64,000 nucleotides of DNA from NCBI RefSeq assembly GCF_001999465.1, contig NZ_MQMF01000002.1, positions 1,178,001 through 1,242,000 on the forward strand, written 5' to 3'. Below the pieces are notes generated by a model. That model did no database searches, was not told the DNA's origin, and worked only from the letters and a program-made list of their open reading frames with translations. A program made the translations under genes and the position numbers. Below, in pieces: positions 17,248 through 25,233 of the stretch. Source of the stretch: Fictibacillus arsenicus (GTDB lineage Bacteria > Bacillota > Bacilli > Bacillales > Fictibacillaceae). Each line of letters opens with the position of its first letter. The first letter of the stretch is position 1.

Positions 17248-17760
17248 ATGAAAACAAAATCATTAGCGTTAACATCAGTACTTATTGCATTGGGGTATGT
17301 TTTTCACACAGTTGTACCGCCATTATTCTTCGGGATGAAACCGGACTTGCTTCTGGTAATGATGTTTTTAGCCATCATGCTCGCACCGACTAAACAGAAT
17401 GTGTTGATCGCGAGTATGGCAGCAGGCGTTATTTCAGCTCTGACAACGGGAATGGCTGGAGGACAGATCGCTAACATCGTGGAAAAACCAATAACGGCCT
17501 TTATCTTTTTAGGAATGTTCTTATTGGCACGTAAAGTGAAAGTAAATACTTACAGTGCTGTTTTATTAACTGTTATCGGAACGATTGTCAGCGGAACCTT
17601 ATTTTTGCTCGTGGCCATGATGGTCGCTGGTCTGCCAGGATCCTTATTCAGCTTCATTGGAATGATTGTACTTCCTACCAGCATTATAAGCGGACTGATC
17701 ATGTTCTTTATTTATCCCGTTGCAAACCGATTCTCAAAACGATCAAGCTTAACTGCATAA
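17248..17760 (+). CDS. trpP: Tryptophan transporter TrpP
   Basis: A 170-residue membrane protein with five to six hydrophobic segments, matching TrpP (YhaG) in length, in the N-terminal ALTSVLIALGYVFH and in its position after serC. It takes up tryptophan. A TRAP-like RNA site covers its ribosome site, implying repression when tryptophan is abundant. The 3' end has a shared terminator with the opposing YkvA-family gene. Confidence 0.88.
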   Translation: MKTKSLALTSVLIALGYVFHTVVPPLFFGMKPDLLLVMMFLAIMLAPTKQNVLIASMAAGVISALTTGMAGGQIANIVEKPITAFIFLGMFLLARKVKVNTYSAVLLTVIGTIVSGTLFLLVAMMVAGLPGSLFSFIGMIVLPTSIISGLIMFFIYPVANRFSKRSSLTA

Positions 17761-17768
17761 AATAAAAA

Positions 17769-17802
17769 TAAAAAGCCAGTTCCTTTTAAGGAGCTGGCTT
17801 TA
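17769..17802. terminator. Bidirectional terminator between trpP and the YkvA gene
   Basis: AAAAGCCAGTTCC / GGAGCTGGCTTT stem, A-rich on one side and T-rich on the other. It includes the stop codon of the minus-strand gene. Confidence 0.8.
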
Positions 17803-18220
17803 CGTATGTTTCTTCTTCTATTTCTTCTGTCTCTTCCCAAGTTTGAAACGCTGAAATTTCACCTGATAATGTTTTAAACAAAAACGCCAAAACTGTTGCA
17901 TCATCCAATAAACCTGCGCCGATTAAGAAATCAGGAACAGCATCAATCGGGCTTACAAAATAGAGAAGACCAGCAACGATAAGAACCATTGATTTTGTAG
18001 AGACGTTTCGGTAATCACCTTTTTTATAGGATCTTACTAACCGTACAAGGGCTTTTACCTGTGCTCCTAAATCCTTTAAACCTTGCTTATCTGATTGAGC
18101 AGTTTTGTCTTCGGCTTTTGTAACAAGCTCACCTGTTTGTGTCGAACTTTCTAAAACAGCGTTCGCCTTTTCTTTCATCTTATTAAAATAATTGCCGATT
18201 GTATTTTGCTTCAAACCCAT
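17786..18220 (-). CDS. YkvA / DUF1232 family membrane protein
   Basis: A 144-residue protein. A polar N-terminal 75 residues is followed by the DUF1232 signature YFVSPIDAVPDF then GLLDDATVLAFL, within a hydrophobic hairpin. The C-terminus is a Glu-rich tail. The function is unknown. GGAGGGG lies just upstream of the ATG. Confidence 0.85.
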   Translation of the reverse strand: MGLKQNTIGNYFNKMKEKANAVLESSTQTGELVTKAEDKTAQSDKQGLKDLGAQVKALVRLVRSYKKGDYRNVSTKSMVLIVAGLLYFVSPIDAVPDFLIGAGLLDDATVLAFLFKTLSGEISAFQTWEETEEIEEETYVKPAP

Positions 18221-18580
18221 TCCCCTCCTGGCCGTTTTTTATATGTATACCCTCTTTTTATATTCTTCGTCAAATATTATTACGATTTCCCTTTTTTAAT
18301 TTTTGTTTTTCTAATCGTCAAAGTATGTCAGCAATCTACTAAATCAGACAAACAGCGAGTTAATAAGCGAGTACAAAAAACAACAATAAAAGAAGCTATA
18401 GACGTCGTCATTCCAAGGTTTTAAATCATATTGATATAACTCGATTCCACAACGTGTATCATGTCCAAACATGACGAAATCTATCGGGAAATATTTTTAT
18501 ATTCGTCATTATTTTTCATAGGATTATAAGAGAAATTCACGAATTTATTAGATAATAAAAGAATGAGGAGGAATTTTAAG

Positions 18581-18862
18581 ATGTCTAAATCAAAATCCAT
18601 GGTAGTAGGTTTCGCATTAGGAACGGTAGTAACAGCAGCAGCTACTTTACTTTCAACTCCTAAGGCAGGCAAAGAGGTAAGAAAAGATCTCAGAGAAAAT
18701 ATGGATAAAATGAAATCTACATTCTCCAGCATTAAGCGCGACGGTATTCAGCTTAGAGCAAAGATTAAATTTGCTAATAAGGAAAAAGAGGAAGCTATGC
18801 AAGAAACAGCTGCTTCTACAATTGAAAAAAATGAAGAAGCAATCCAACAGGAAACAAAATAA
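18581..18862 (+). CDS. YtxH-domain protein (YhaH-like)
   Basis: A 93-residue protein with one N-terminal hydrophobic segment (about 7-28) followed by TPKAGKEVRKDLREN, the YtxH hallmark (APxSGxxTR-type), then a charged coiled-coil tail. The ATG at 18581 has AGGAGG nine bases upstream; an ATG at 18563 that overlaps that site is rejected. B. subtilis has yhaH next to scoC, as here. The function is unknown, probably general stress (family inference). Confidence 0.8.
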   Translation: MSKSKSMVVGFALGTVVTAAATLLSTPKAGKEVRKDLRENMDKMKSTFSSIKRDGIQLRAKIKFANKEKEEAMQETAASTIEKNEEAIQQETK

Positions 18863-18867
18863 ACAAC

Positions 18868-18899
18868 AAAAAAATTCTCCAGCAGTGGGGAATTTTTTT
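18868..18899 (+). terminator. Terminator of the YtxH gene
   Basis: AAAAATTCTCC / GGGGAATTTTT stem with a T run. Confidence 0.8.
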
Positions 18900-19072
18900 C
18901 TTTATGTACAAACATACATAATCTCTGACTTTGTCACTATATCAGCTAAAAGTTATACTTCTAATTTACTAAAAAATAAGCAGAAATTGAAAAATTTTAC
19001 TTTCTTATTATAGGAAATACTGGCATAATGAGGAATAGGATGTGTTTTATAAGATGGAGGGGCATTTTAAAA

Positions 19073-19654
19073 ATGAACAAAGATCAATTATATAGTTTTC
19101 AAGAAGCCATGATCTATAGTCACAAACTTTCACAAATTAGTAAAGCTTTATGGAAAAGTGTAGAAAAAGACTGGCAAAACTGGATTAAAGATTATGGATT
19201 AAACATTAACGAACATCATATCCTTTGGATTGCTCATCATCTAGAAGGTGCTTCAATTTCGGATATCGCGAAATTCGGTGTTATGCATGTATCAACAGCC
19301 TTTAACTTTTCAAAGAAACTTGAAGAACAGGGCTACCTAACATTTTCTAAAAAAGAAGACGACAAACGAAATACATACATCTGTTTAACAGATAAAGGCG
19401 AAGAACTTCTATTACAAACGTTAAATACATATGACCCAGCCAAATTCGGTGTATTCAGCGCATCTATGCCTATTAAAGAACTCTTTGGAAGATTCCCAGA
19501 GTTCCCAGAGCTGATGTCAATCATCCGCAATTTATATGGGGAAGACTTCATGTCTATCTTCAACAAGCTGGAAGAAAAGATCGAAGCAACGATCGAAGAA
19601 CAAGTAGCTTCACCTGTTATCGCAGCCGAAGAAATTGCTTCTTCTCATTCATAA
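19073..19654 (+). CDS. scoC: Transition-state regulator ScoC (Hpr), MarR family
   Basis: A 193-residue winged-helix DNA-binding protein. The stretches [20 protein letters not shown] and [20 protein letters not shown] closely match the B. subtilis ScoC as I recall it. ScoC represses exoprotease genes and sporulation in exponential phase (known), so the M36 peptidase in this window is a plausible target (inference). The ATG at 19073 has GGAGGGG upstream; an ATG at 19028 lacks one. The 3' end overlaps convergent yhaI by 10 bp. Confidence 0.93.
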   Translation: MNKDQLYSFQEAMIYSHKLSQISKALWKSVEKDWQNWIKDYGLNINEHHILWIAHHLEGASISDIAKFGVMHVSTAFNFSKKLEEQGYLTFSKKEDDKRNTYICLTDKGEELLLQTLNTYDPAKFGVFSASMPIKELFGRFPEFPELMSIIRNLYGEDFMSIFNKLEEKIEATIEEQVASPVIAAEEIASSHS

Positions 19655-19986
19655 CGAACAGAAAGTTCATATAGCTTTTCCATCAATGAAGTATATTTTT
19701 CCTGATGAAGTAATGCCAGAATTGTTTCTCTAGGATTAAGCTTTGGTGTCAGCATGCCTGCAAAGTGAATTAACAGTGGTGTGTAATGAACGAAACCTGC
19801 TTCTTTTTGCATAAAAAATATTTTTTCAAGCTCATCGCAAAGCTGAATGATATCATTCACTTCTGTTTCGGTGAGCTTTTTTTCCATGACTAGCCTGAAG
19901 AATGGATACGAAGTAAGATCGACACTTTCAATCGTCAGCTGATTATAAAATTCAAGTCGTTCTAACCTCTCTTCAACCGTCTCCAT
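19645..19986 (-). CDS. yhaI: YhaI family protein (DUF1878)
   Basis: A 113-residue soluble helical protein. The start [20 protein letters not shown] and the length fit the DUF1878/YhaI family, which lies beside scoC in B. subtilis. The function is unknown. It converges on scoC with a 10-bp overlap, so antisense transcription across the scoC 3' end is likely. No clear terminator of its own is seen. Confidence 0.8.
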   Translation of the reverse strand: METVEERLERLEFYNQLTIESVDLTSYPFFRLVMEKKLTETEVNDIIQLCDELEKIFFMQKEAGFVHYTPLLIHFAGMLTPKLNPRETILALLHQEKYTSLMEKLYELSVRYE

Positions 19987-20206
19987 ACATACCCTGCTTT
20001 CTAGTCATACTATGTCTATATTATAATCCAACTTTCCCCATTTGGATATGGTTTTAATTTTCTAAAAGCATGATGTTTTTGTGAAAGACAACCACACGCA
20101 CCCCGAGGAAAATCAGCACCATGGAACAGAGATTAAACAAAAACAAGAATGTTAACGTAAGATTTTTTACTGATAGAGTGTTGCTAAAAGTCCTTTGCTA
20201 TATTCT

Positions 20207-20355
20207 TCATCGACTAGTTGATAGGAGTGTAAGGTGCGAGACTCCTGCAGGACTGGCGGGCAGGTGAGACACTTATAAGTGGAACGTACGAATGTGGCTC
20301 ACCGCCTGCCCTGCGGAAAGCGAGCACCTGGAACGGAGATCAACTACTTTCAAGT
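20207..20355 (-). repeat. GC-rich interspersed element, copy R2 (diverged)
   Basis: About 150 bp, in the opposite orientation to R1. It keeps GTGCGAGACTCCTGC, GTGGCTCACCGCCTGCC, CTGCGGAAAGCGAGCACCTG and the GATCAACTA end. Its centre has diverged. Confidence 0.85.
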
Positions 20356-20385
20356 TCAATAATGCTCTACAAAAACAGCCCTTTT

Positions 20386-20428
20386 AAAAAACACCCTAGC
20401 ACGCAAAAATCTGCGAACCAGAGTGTTT
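20386..20428 (-). terminator. Terminator of the YpmS gene
   Basis: On the minus strand, ACACTCTGG and CTAGGGTGT arms with an inner CGCA/TGCG stem are followed by TTTTTT. Confidence 0.7.
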
Positions 20429-20432
20429 CTCG

Positions 20433-21011
20433 TTATTCTTTCGTATAAACGCCAAACTTAATGGAATTCTTCTTTAAATCAAACTCTTCTGTTTTTACAG
20501 CATATCCTGGTTTTGTTGGCATTTCAGTTATCCTCATCAAGATGCTTTCATCTGCAGGATAAACTTCTACCCAATCTGGAAACTTTACCGTATTTTTCAG
20601 CAGTTTAAATACCTCGTCCCCAGGCAGAGGAAGACGACCAACTTGAATATCTTTCTCGTTTAATAACAGATCACCATTTTCCATAACTTCAGGCTCAAAG
20701 GTAATCTGATAAGGAAGTTCCTGATTAAAAGCCATAAACGATCCATTCAGTACAGCTTCATCCCGTAAGTTAACATAAACATTTACATTAGGAGCTTTTT
20801 TCTTCAGCTCTTTGTTCAGCAAATCTTCTACCTGTTCCTTCTCGGTATGTATGCTTAATAATTTTTGATTTGTCCGAATATCTGAATCTAGTGAACTTCT
20901 ATCCAAATGTCCGCCTTTCGGATCTGTAAAAAGTAAAATGATGACTGTCGCTGGAATTGCTATGATTAACAGTAATAATACAAAGAATGCAGCTTTCCAT
21001 TTATTACGCAT
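20433..21011 (-). CDS. YpmS family membrane-anchored protein (DUF2140)
   Basis: A 192-residue protein with one N-terminal membrane helix (about 7-28), the rest outside. NVYVNLRDEAVLNGSF and the length match the YpmS/DUF2140 family, which has a lipid-carrier-like fold of unknown role. It is monocistronic. The start has GGGGAGA upstream. Confidence 0.8.
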   Translation of the reverse strand: MRNKWKAAFFVLLLLIIAIPATVIILLFTDPKGGHLDRSSLDSDIRTNQKLLSIHTEKEQVEDLLNKELKKKAPNVNVYVNLRDEAVLNGSFMAFNQELPYQITFEPEVMENGDLLLNEKDIQVGRLPLPGDEVFKLLKNTVKFPDWVEVYPADESILMRITEMPTKPGYAVKTEEFDLKKNSIKFGVYTKE

Positions 21012-21101
21012 CTTCTCTCCCCTTGTTGAAAGTATTTTTCCTATTCATATTCCACATATTTTGGTAAAGTTAAACAAGTAGTTCATGTTGGAGGTTTTAA
21101 A

Positions 21102-21281
21102 ATGGCTGGCTATTTATTCGTTTTTTTAGCACCTGTATTTTTATATGTATTCAATTCACTCACATACAAGCTCTGTGATAAAAAGAACTTGTCCTCAAAA
21201 CAGGAAGATTCAGTTTACCGCACCATAAATGTTTCTATTACCATTCTTCTCATTTCTTCTTATATTTCAAACGTCTTTTAG
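21102..21281 (+). CDS. Small membrane protein, 59 residues, unrecognised
   Basis: An ATG with GGAGG eight to nine bases upstream opens a 59-codon frame. The product starts MAGYLFVFLAPVFLYVFNSL, has a polar loop around CDKKNLSSKQED, and a second hydrophobic segment ITILLISSYI, i.e. two membrane helices. A terminator follows at 21334. I do not recognise a family. The good ribosome site, clean hydrophobic pattern and terminator support a real gene. Confidence 0.6.
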   Translation: MAGYLFVFLAPVFLYVFNSLTYKLCDKKNLSSKQEDSVYRTINVSITILLISSYISNVF

Positions 21282-21333
21282 AGAAAACTTTGCCGGCTGC
21301 ACGTTTTCAGTTCATCCGATAATGCAAATAATA

Positions 21334-21363
21334 AAAGGGGGAACCAGAATGCTTTCCCCCTTG
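21334..21363 (+). terminator. Terminator after the 59-residue gene
   Basis: AAAGGGGGAA / TTTCCCCCTT stem with a 9-base loop; only a short T run follows. Confidence 0.55.
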
Positions 21364-21494
21364 TGTAACCTTAAAATACATATGCGCTGCACCTATTGAT
21401 CAAGAGTAGTAAAAACAACACTAACAAATCTGCTTAAATAGTTCAATCCATACAGTCCATTTCAAAAGAAAAGGCTGCAAGACTAGCGTTTATA

Positions 21495-21587
21495 TTAGCA
21501 GAAACAAGCAGCACCTACAATAATCAATAAGATAAACAACACTACAATCAACGCAAAGCCTCTTCCATGTCCGTGTCCTGAGCCCAT
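21495..21587 (-). CDS. YjcZ-family sporulation mini-protein, copy 1
   Basis: A 30-residue protein: Gly/His-rich head [10 protein letters not shown], then a hydrophobic helix [16 protein letters not shown], ending Cys-Phe-Cys. This is the YjcZ/SscA pattern of small spore-coat-associated proteins. AAGGAGGT lies six bases upstream of the ATG. CATAGGATA at 21617-21625 (minus) matches the sigma-K/E -10 form CATANNNTA. It is too short for most gene callers. Confidence 0.8.
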   Translation of the reverse strand: MGSGHGHGRGFALIVVLFILLIIVGAACFC

Positions 21588-21616
21588 GTTGCCACCTCCT
21601 TCATCAATCAGTACAC

Positions 21617-21625
21617 TATCCTATG
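21617..21625 (-). promoter_or_regulatory. Sporulation-type -10 element for YjcZ copy 1
   Basis: CATAGGATA fits CATANNNTA of mother-cell sigma factors, about 30 bp upstream of the ATG. I did not find a convincing -35. Confidence 0.35.
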
Positions 21626-21685
21626 CATCACGAGTAAGATACGCATAGGCATCTGCCCTCATATCGCTGAATTTTCATACTTTCA

Positions 21686-21784
21686 TCATTTACAGTGAGA
21701 TGCTCCAATAATGATGAGAAGGATAAACAGAACAAGAATTAATGCGAATCCTCCCCCACACCCGTAACCATAACCATAGCTCAT
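21686..21784 (-). CDS. YjcZ-family sporulation mini-protein, copy 2
   Basis: A 32-residue protein: MSYGYGYGCGGG head, hydrophobic helix [16 protein letters not shown], ending HCK. Three ATG codons are in a row (21790, 21787, 21784). The last is best placed, seven bases after GGAGGT. It is a paralogue of the gene at 21495, with its own CATANNNTA element at 21812-21820. Confidence 0.82.
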   Translation of the reverse strand: MSYGYGYGCGGGFALILVLFILLIIIGASHCK

Positions 21785-21811
21785 CATCATACCTCCCCTT
21801 TCTTTTCTCCG

Positions 21812-21820
21812 TATCATATG
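21812..21820 (-). promoter_or_regulatory. Sporulation-type -10 element for YjcZ copy 2
   Basis: CATATGATA fits CATANNNTA, about 28 bp upstream of the start. The same form is seen before copy 1; the -35 is unclear. Confidence 0.38.
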
Positions 21821-22018
21821 GTGATGCGCCCTGTTTTGATTAGACAAATGTCCCGGGTTTTAAAAATTTTTTTATGAAAATGGATTACTATACGCTAAAA
21901 CATGCAAAATATAATGTGTAAATTTTCTCATATTTCGTTTATTGAATAGGAATACTCACAACGTTTATGCTATAGTTAGAGTTGTTAAATTATTACTTCA
22001 CAGTAGGAGTGTTTGAAA

Positions 22019-22915
22019 ATGAAAAAATGGATGTTATCTTTAGGGCTAACAGCGGGACTAATCTCTTTATCCGCTTGTAATAACGCTGGTGCTGACTCAG
22101 AAGCAATTGTTGAATCAAAAGCTGGAGATATTACAAAAGAACAGTTTTACAATAAAATGAAAGAACAATATGGTGATCAAGTACTAAACCAAATGATCGA
22201 TGAAATGGTGCTTGAAGATAAATACAAAGTTACAGATAAAGAGATTGATAAAGAAATCGACAAGATTAAAGAAGAGCTTGGTGGGGAAGATGCTTTTAAA
22301 CAAGCACTTGAGCAAAACGGCTTATCTGATGAGAAACAGCTTAAAGAACGCGTAAAATCTATGCTTTTAAATGAAAAAGCGGCAACAGAAGGCGTTAAGA
22401 TCTCAGAAGATGAAATGAAGAAAGTATTCGAAGAAAAATACAAAACAGAAGTAAAAGCTAGCCACATCCTAGTTGATGATGAAAAAACAGCTAAAGAAGT
22501 TCAGAAGAAACTTAATGATGGCGGAGATTTTGCTAAACTTGCAGAAGAATACTCTAAAGACCCTGGTTCTAAATCAAAAGGTGGAGACCTTGGTTTCTTC
22601 GGTAAGGGTGCTATGGTTCCTGAATTTGAAAAAGTAGCGTTCACTCTTGATAAAGGTGAAACGAGTGACCTTGTTAAGTCTGATTATGGTGTCCACATCA
22701 TCAAAGTAACGGACAAGCGTGAAAACAAGTTCGAAGACAAGAAAGAACAAGTTGAACAAGAATTAAAACAGCAAAAAGCTAAACCAATCACTGAAATTCT
22801 AGAAAACCTACGCAAAAAAGCGGACGTTAAGATCAAAGACAAAGAATTAAAAGAAAAGATCGAAAAGAAAGCAGAACAACCGCAACAACCAGCAATGCCA
22901 CAACAACAGCAATAA
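22019..22915 (+). CDS. prsA: Foldase lipoprotein PrsA
   Basis: A 298-residue lipoprotein; lipobox LSAC with Cys 20 or so, then a charged N-terminal chaperone region, a parvulin PPIase domain starting KASHILVDDEKTAKEV and containing DLGFFGKGAMVPEFE, and a Lys/Glu C-terminus ending in a Gln/Pro-rich tail. It folds exported proteins outside the membrane by prolyl isomerisation. AGGAGTG precedes the ATG at 22019; an in-frame TTG two codons earlier overlaps that site. Its neighbours (yhaL-like, scoC, yhaI) match B. subtilis. Likely clients include the M36 protease (inference). Confidence 0.95.
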   Translation: MKKWMLSLGLTAGLISLSACNNAGADSEAIVESKAGDITKEQFYNKMKEQYGDQVLNQMIDEMVLEDKYKVTDKEIDKEIDKIKEELGGEDAFKQALEQNGLSDEKQLKERVKSMLLNEKAATEGVKISEDEMKKVFEEKYKTEVKASHILVDDEKTAKEVQKKLNDGGDFAKLAEEYSKDPGSKSKGGDLGFFGKGAMVPEFEKVAFTLDKGETSDLVKSDYGVHIIKVTDKRENKFEDKKEQVEQELKQQKAKPITEILENLRKKADVKIKDKELKEKIEKKAEQPQQPAMPQQQQ

Positions 22916-22925
22916 TTCAGATAAA

Positions 22926-22960
22926 ATCAGGCCTTTTTGAAGGGCCTGGTTTTTCTTTTT
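22926..22960 (+). terminator. Terminator of prsA
   Basis: CAGGCC / GGCCTG stem with a long T-rich tail. Confidence 0.85.
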
Positions 22961-22990
22961 TTCGAGCCTCATTTTCATGAAAAAAACACG

Positions 22991-23090
22991 ACCGAACAAA
23001 AATGGGCTTTAACCGTACAAAAATTTGCTCCAACCGTACAAAAAATCGTTCCCACTGAACAAAAATGCCTTTTCATACAAAAAGTTGTCC
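22991..23090. repeat. Phased intergenic array G (core CCGTACAAAAAT)
   Basis: The ACAAAAA part of the core starts at 22996, 23017, 23038, 23059 and 23077 (steps 21, 21, 21, 18). Variants are CCGAACAAAAAT, CCGTACAAAAAT and CTGAACAAAAAT, with unrelated spacers. It lies between the prsA terminator and the terminator at 23121. Confidence 0.75.
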
Positions 23091-23120
23091 CTGCCAGGAA
23101 GACACACTCTGATAACTAAC

Positions 23121-23150
23121 AAAAGACCTGCTGAAATTCAGCAGGTCTAA
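23121..23150. terminator. Terminator of the yhaL-like gene (bidirectional)
   Basis: Perfect AGACCTGCTG / CAGCAGGTCT stem with a short loop, with TTTTG on the minus side. Confidence 0.8.
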
Positions 23151-23154
23151 CCTT

Positions 23155-23487
23155 TTATTCCCCTGAAGCTTTCTGCTCCGGCTCAAGTTCACCTTCACTA
23201 GCCATTTTAAAGTGCTCATTCATTTCCTTTGCTTCTTCATGAGCTCTCGCCAACTCCAGGCGTTTCATGTACACCTTTCCTTCTTCCTCGATCACCTTTT
23301 GCTCTATAACACGGTCTTCCTGGAAAAGTGTCGTTGCTTTATAACCGCTATAAATAATGCCGCATAGTACAAAATACATCCACCATGGAGTCATTACAAA
23401 GAACTCACTTACCCCTGCCGAATATTCTTTCAGTACAAATGCAGCAATGAGTATCGCACCAAAAAATAAAGCAGCATATCCTTTCAT
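23155..23487 (-). CDS. YhaL-like membrane protein
   Basis: A 110-residue protein with two N-terminal hydrophobic segments. PWWMYFVLCGIIYSGYK then IEEEGKVYMKRLELAR fits the YhaL family (small sporulation-linked membrane protein lying next to prsA in B. subtilis), but it is longer than the roughly 70-residue YhaL. It has a Glu-rich tail. The ATG at 23487 has GGGGGAG seven bases upstream; a longer frame to 23514 lacks a site. Confidence 0.6.
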   Translation of the reverse strand: MKGYAALFFGAILIAAFVLKEYSAGVSEFFVMTPWWMYFVLCGIIYSGYKATTLFQEDRVIEQKVIEEEGKVYMKRLELARAHEEAKEMNEHFKMASEGELEPEQKASGE

Positions 23488-23553
23488 CGATAAACTCCCC
23501 CTTTTGTTAGACAAGCTTTTATTTAAGTCTATGAGGGAGCTTAATGAGATATG

Positions 23554-24861
23554 TCACGAAAGTGCAGGTTTTGCTTTCGTTTCAGCCGTTGAACTTGTTT
23601 TTACTTTTTTATCAAATGCCCGGAACATAACGTAGTAGATTCCCGCACTTACTACTGCTAAAACAAAGAGCAGGTAAAACGTATTATCGAAGCCGATCCA
23701 CATCGTTAACGGGATAGAGATTGGCGCTATCGTACGGCCGATTGAAAAACGAAGACCCGCAGCAGCAAAGTATTGACCTCTCATGTTCTCTGGTGCCAGT
23801 TTAGAGATAAAGCTTTCCTGGATCCCTACTACCATTAATTCAGCCGTCGTAAAGATAACCATCGCCGCAAACAATACCCACATCATTGTTGTTCCGCCGA
23901 AAACGAGCATTGATACGCCGTAAAGAAGCGCGGAAAAAATAAAAACTCTTCCTTCGTTAAATCGGTTCATCCATTTAGCCATCCAAACGGTACAAAGTGC
24001 AACCATCAATCCATTTAAAGAAATTAAATATCCGAAAACTTTTTCACCTGTTAATTTGAGATCCCAATTTCCAAGTGCAATCAGCGTTTGTTCTGGCACC
24101 TTTTCTGTCAGATACACAGCCAGTAATAAATCCATCTGCATGAATGTTTGAGCAACGAGAATCCCTGCTAGAATAAACAGCAAAAATAACTTATCACTCG
24201 CAATTACCCTATAGTCCTTCAATTGTTCCCAAACCGCTTCATGCCATTTTTTGTCGGGACCTACTTGTTCAAGAATTTCTTTTTTAACCGGAACCGTTTC
24301 TTTAATGTATTTAGCAAGAACAAATGCCAGGATAATACTCCCTATTAAACATGCAAGAAGTAATTCGAAACGATGAGAGAAAAAGAATATACTTCCTAAA
24401 ACCGGTCCAAATACCACAGAAATGTTGATGGATGTGTAGAACACAGCAAAAACTTCTGTACGATGCTTTTCTTCAACTACATCAGCAATCATGGCATGAC
24501 TCGCCGGCCAATATAGAGATCCAAACAATCCTAATGCTGAAAAAGCGATAAACGTTAAAATAGGTGAATCCATCCAAGGAGAGTTTGCCAGAACGAAGAA
24601 TACGAACGAAGCAGCCTGCCCCCATGCAGAAATAACCATCATCTTTTTGCGTCCATACCTGTCGGCACAATATCCACCGACCAAGTTTGTGATAACACCC
24701 ACTACTTGTGAGAGTACAAGCAAAATACCAGCTGTTTGTTTTCCCAGCTCATCTGAAAAATAGATAGCCATAAACGGGAAGAACATCCAGAATAATAGAT
24801 TTACAAAAAACTCTCCGATTAAACGAACTTTAATATTTGTATCCCAGTCTTTCCATTTCAT
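23554..24861 (-). CDS. MFS transporter, drug-efflux type
   Basis: A 435-residue protein with 12 hydrophobic segments. The A-motif between helices 2 and 3, GGYCADRYGRKKMM, and the overall pattern place it in the MDR branch of the major facilitator superfamily (YttB/YqjV-like). A central loop of about 50 residues follows helix 6. The substrate is unknown. The ATG at 24861 is used; GTG at 24870 is possible. It has no operon partner, and is inserted between yhaL and yhaM, which are adjacent in B. subtilis (recalled). Confidence 0.85.
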   Translation of the reverse strand: MKWKDWDTNIKVRLIGEFFVNLLFWMFFPFMAIYFSDELGKQTAGILLVLSQVVGVITNLVGGYCADRYGRKKMMVISAWGQAASFVFFVLANSPWMDSPILTFIAFSALGLFGSLYWPASHAMIADVVEEKHRTEVFAVFYTSINISVVFGPVLGSIFFFSHRFELLLACLIGSIILAFVLAKYIKETVPVKKEILEQVGPDKKWHEAVWEQLKDYRVIASDKLFLLFILAGILVAQTFMQMDLLLAVYLTEKVPEQTLIALGNWDLKLTGEKVFGYLISLNGLMVALCTVWMAKWMNRFNEGRVFIFSALLYGVSMLVFGGTTMMWVLFAAMVIFTTAELMVVGIQESFISKLAPENMRGQYFAAAGLRFSIGRTIAPISIPLTMWIGFDNTFYLLFVLAVVSAGIYYVMFRAFDKKVKTSSTAETKAKPALS

Positions 24862-25102
24862 GTTGCTCACTCTTTTCTTGTAATTTTAATTCCGTTTCTT
24901 TTAATCACTTATACCTGTCTTTTGAGCGCTTTATGGAGTAAACAACGGGATTTCTAATAAAACAGAAAAAGCCCATGGATAAGCACCCTTGCATGTGCAT
25001 ACCACAGACTTTTCATAAAAAGGCTGAAGATGACACAAGAAAGATCGCTCAAAAAAAGGTAGAATGCATAGCAAAATAAGCCTTTCCGAGATGGATTGGA
25101 CG

Positions 25103-25147
25103 TTATTTAGCTTGCTTTCCTGCCTTAATTTGAACAATGCTTTTCAT
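25103..25147 (-). CDS. Candidate 14-residue peptide gene
   Basis: An ATG nine bases after a perfect AGGAGG opens MKSIVQIKAGKQAK and a stop. The peptide is basic. It lies in a 360-bp gap upstream of the MFS gene (same strand), so it could be a leader peptide for it or a chance ORF. No clear attenuator hairpin is seen between them. Confidence 0.3.
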   Translation of the reverse strand: MKSIVQIKAGKQAK

Positions 25148-25233
25148 GAGTCATTGCCTCCTGAATGTTTTCTTATATTTCCAATTCCAAATTTAACATA
25201 ATTTCAAATAATTCACAATCGTTTTGTTCCAAA

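Noticed and set aside
22937-23119. A 60-codon frame with a seven-residue periodicity (TVQK-like) after prsA
   Set aside because: It is produced by the 21-bp array G (21 is a multiple of three), begins inside the prsA terminator and lacks a ribosome site.
24931-25137. A 68-residue minus-strand frame upstream of the MFS gene
   Set aside because: No ribosome site and no recognisable composition; a 14-codon ORF with a perfect ribosome site is the better candidate.
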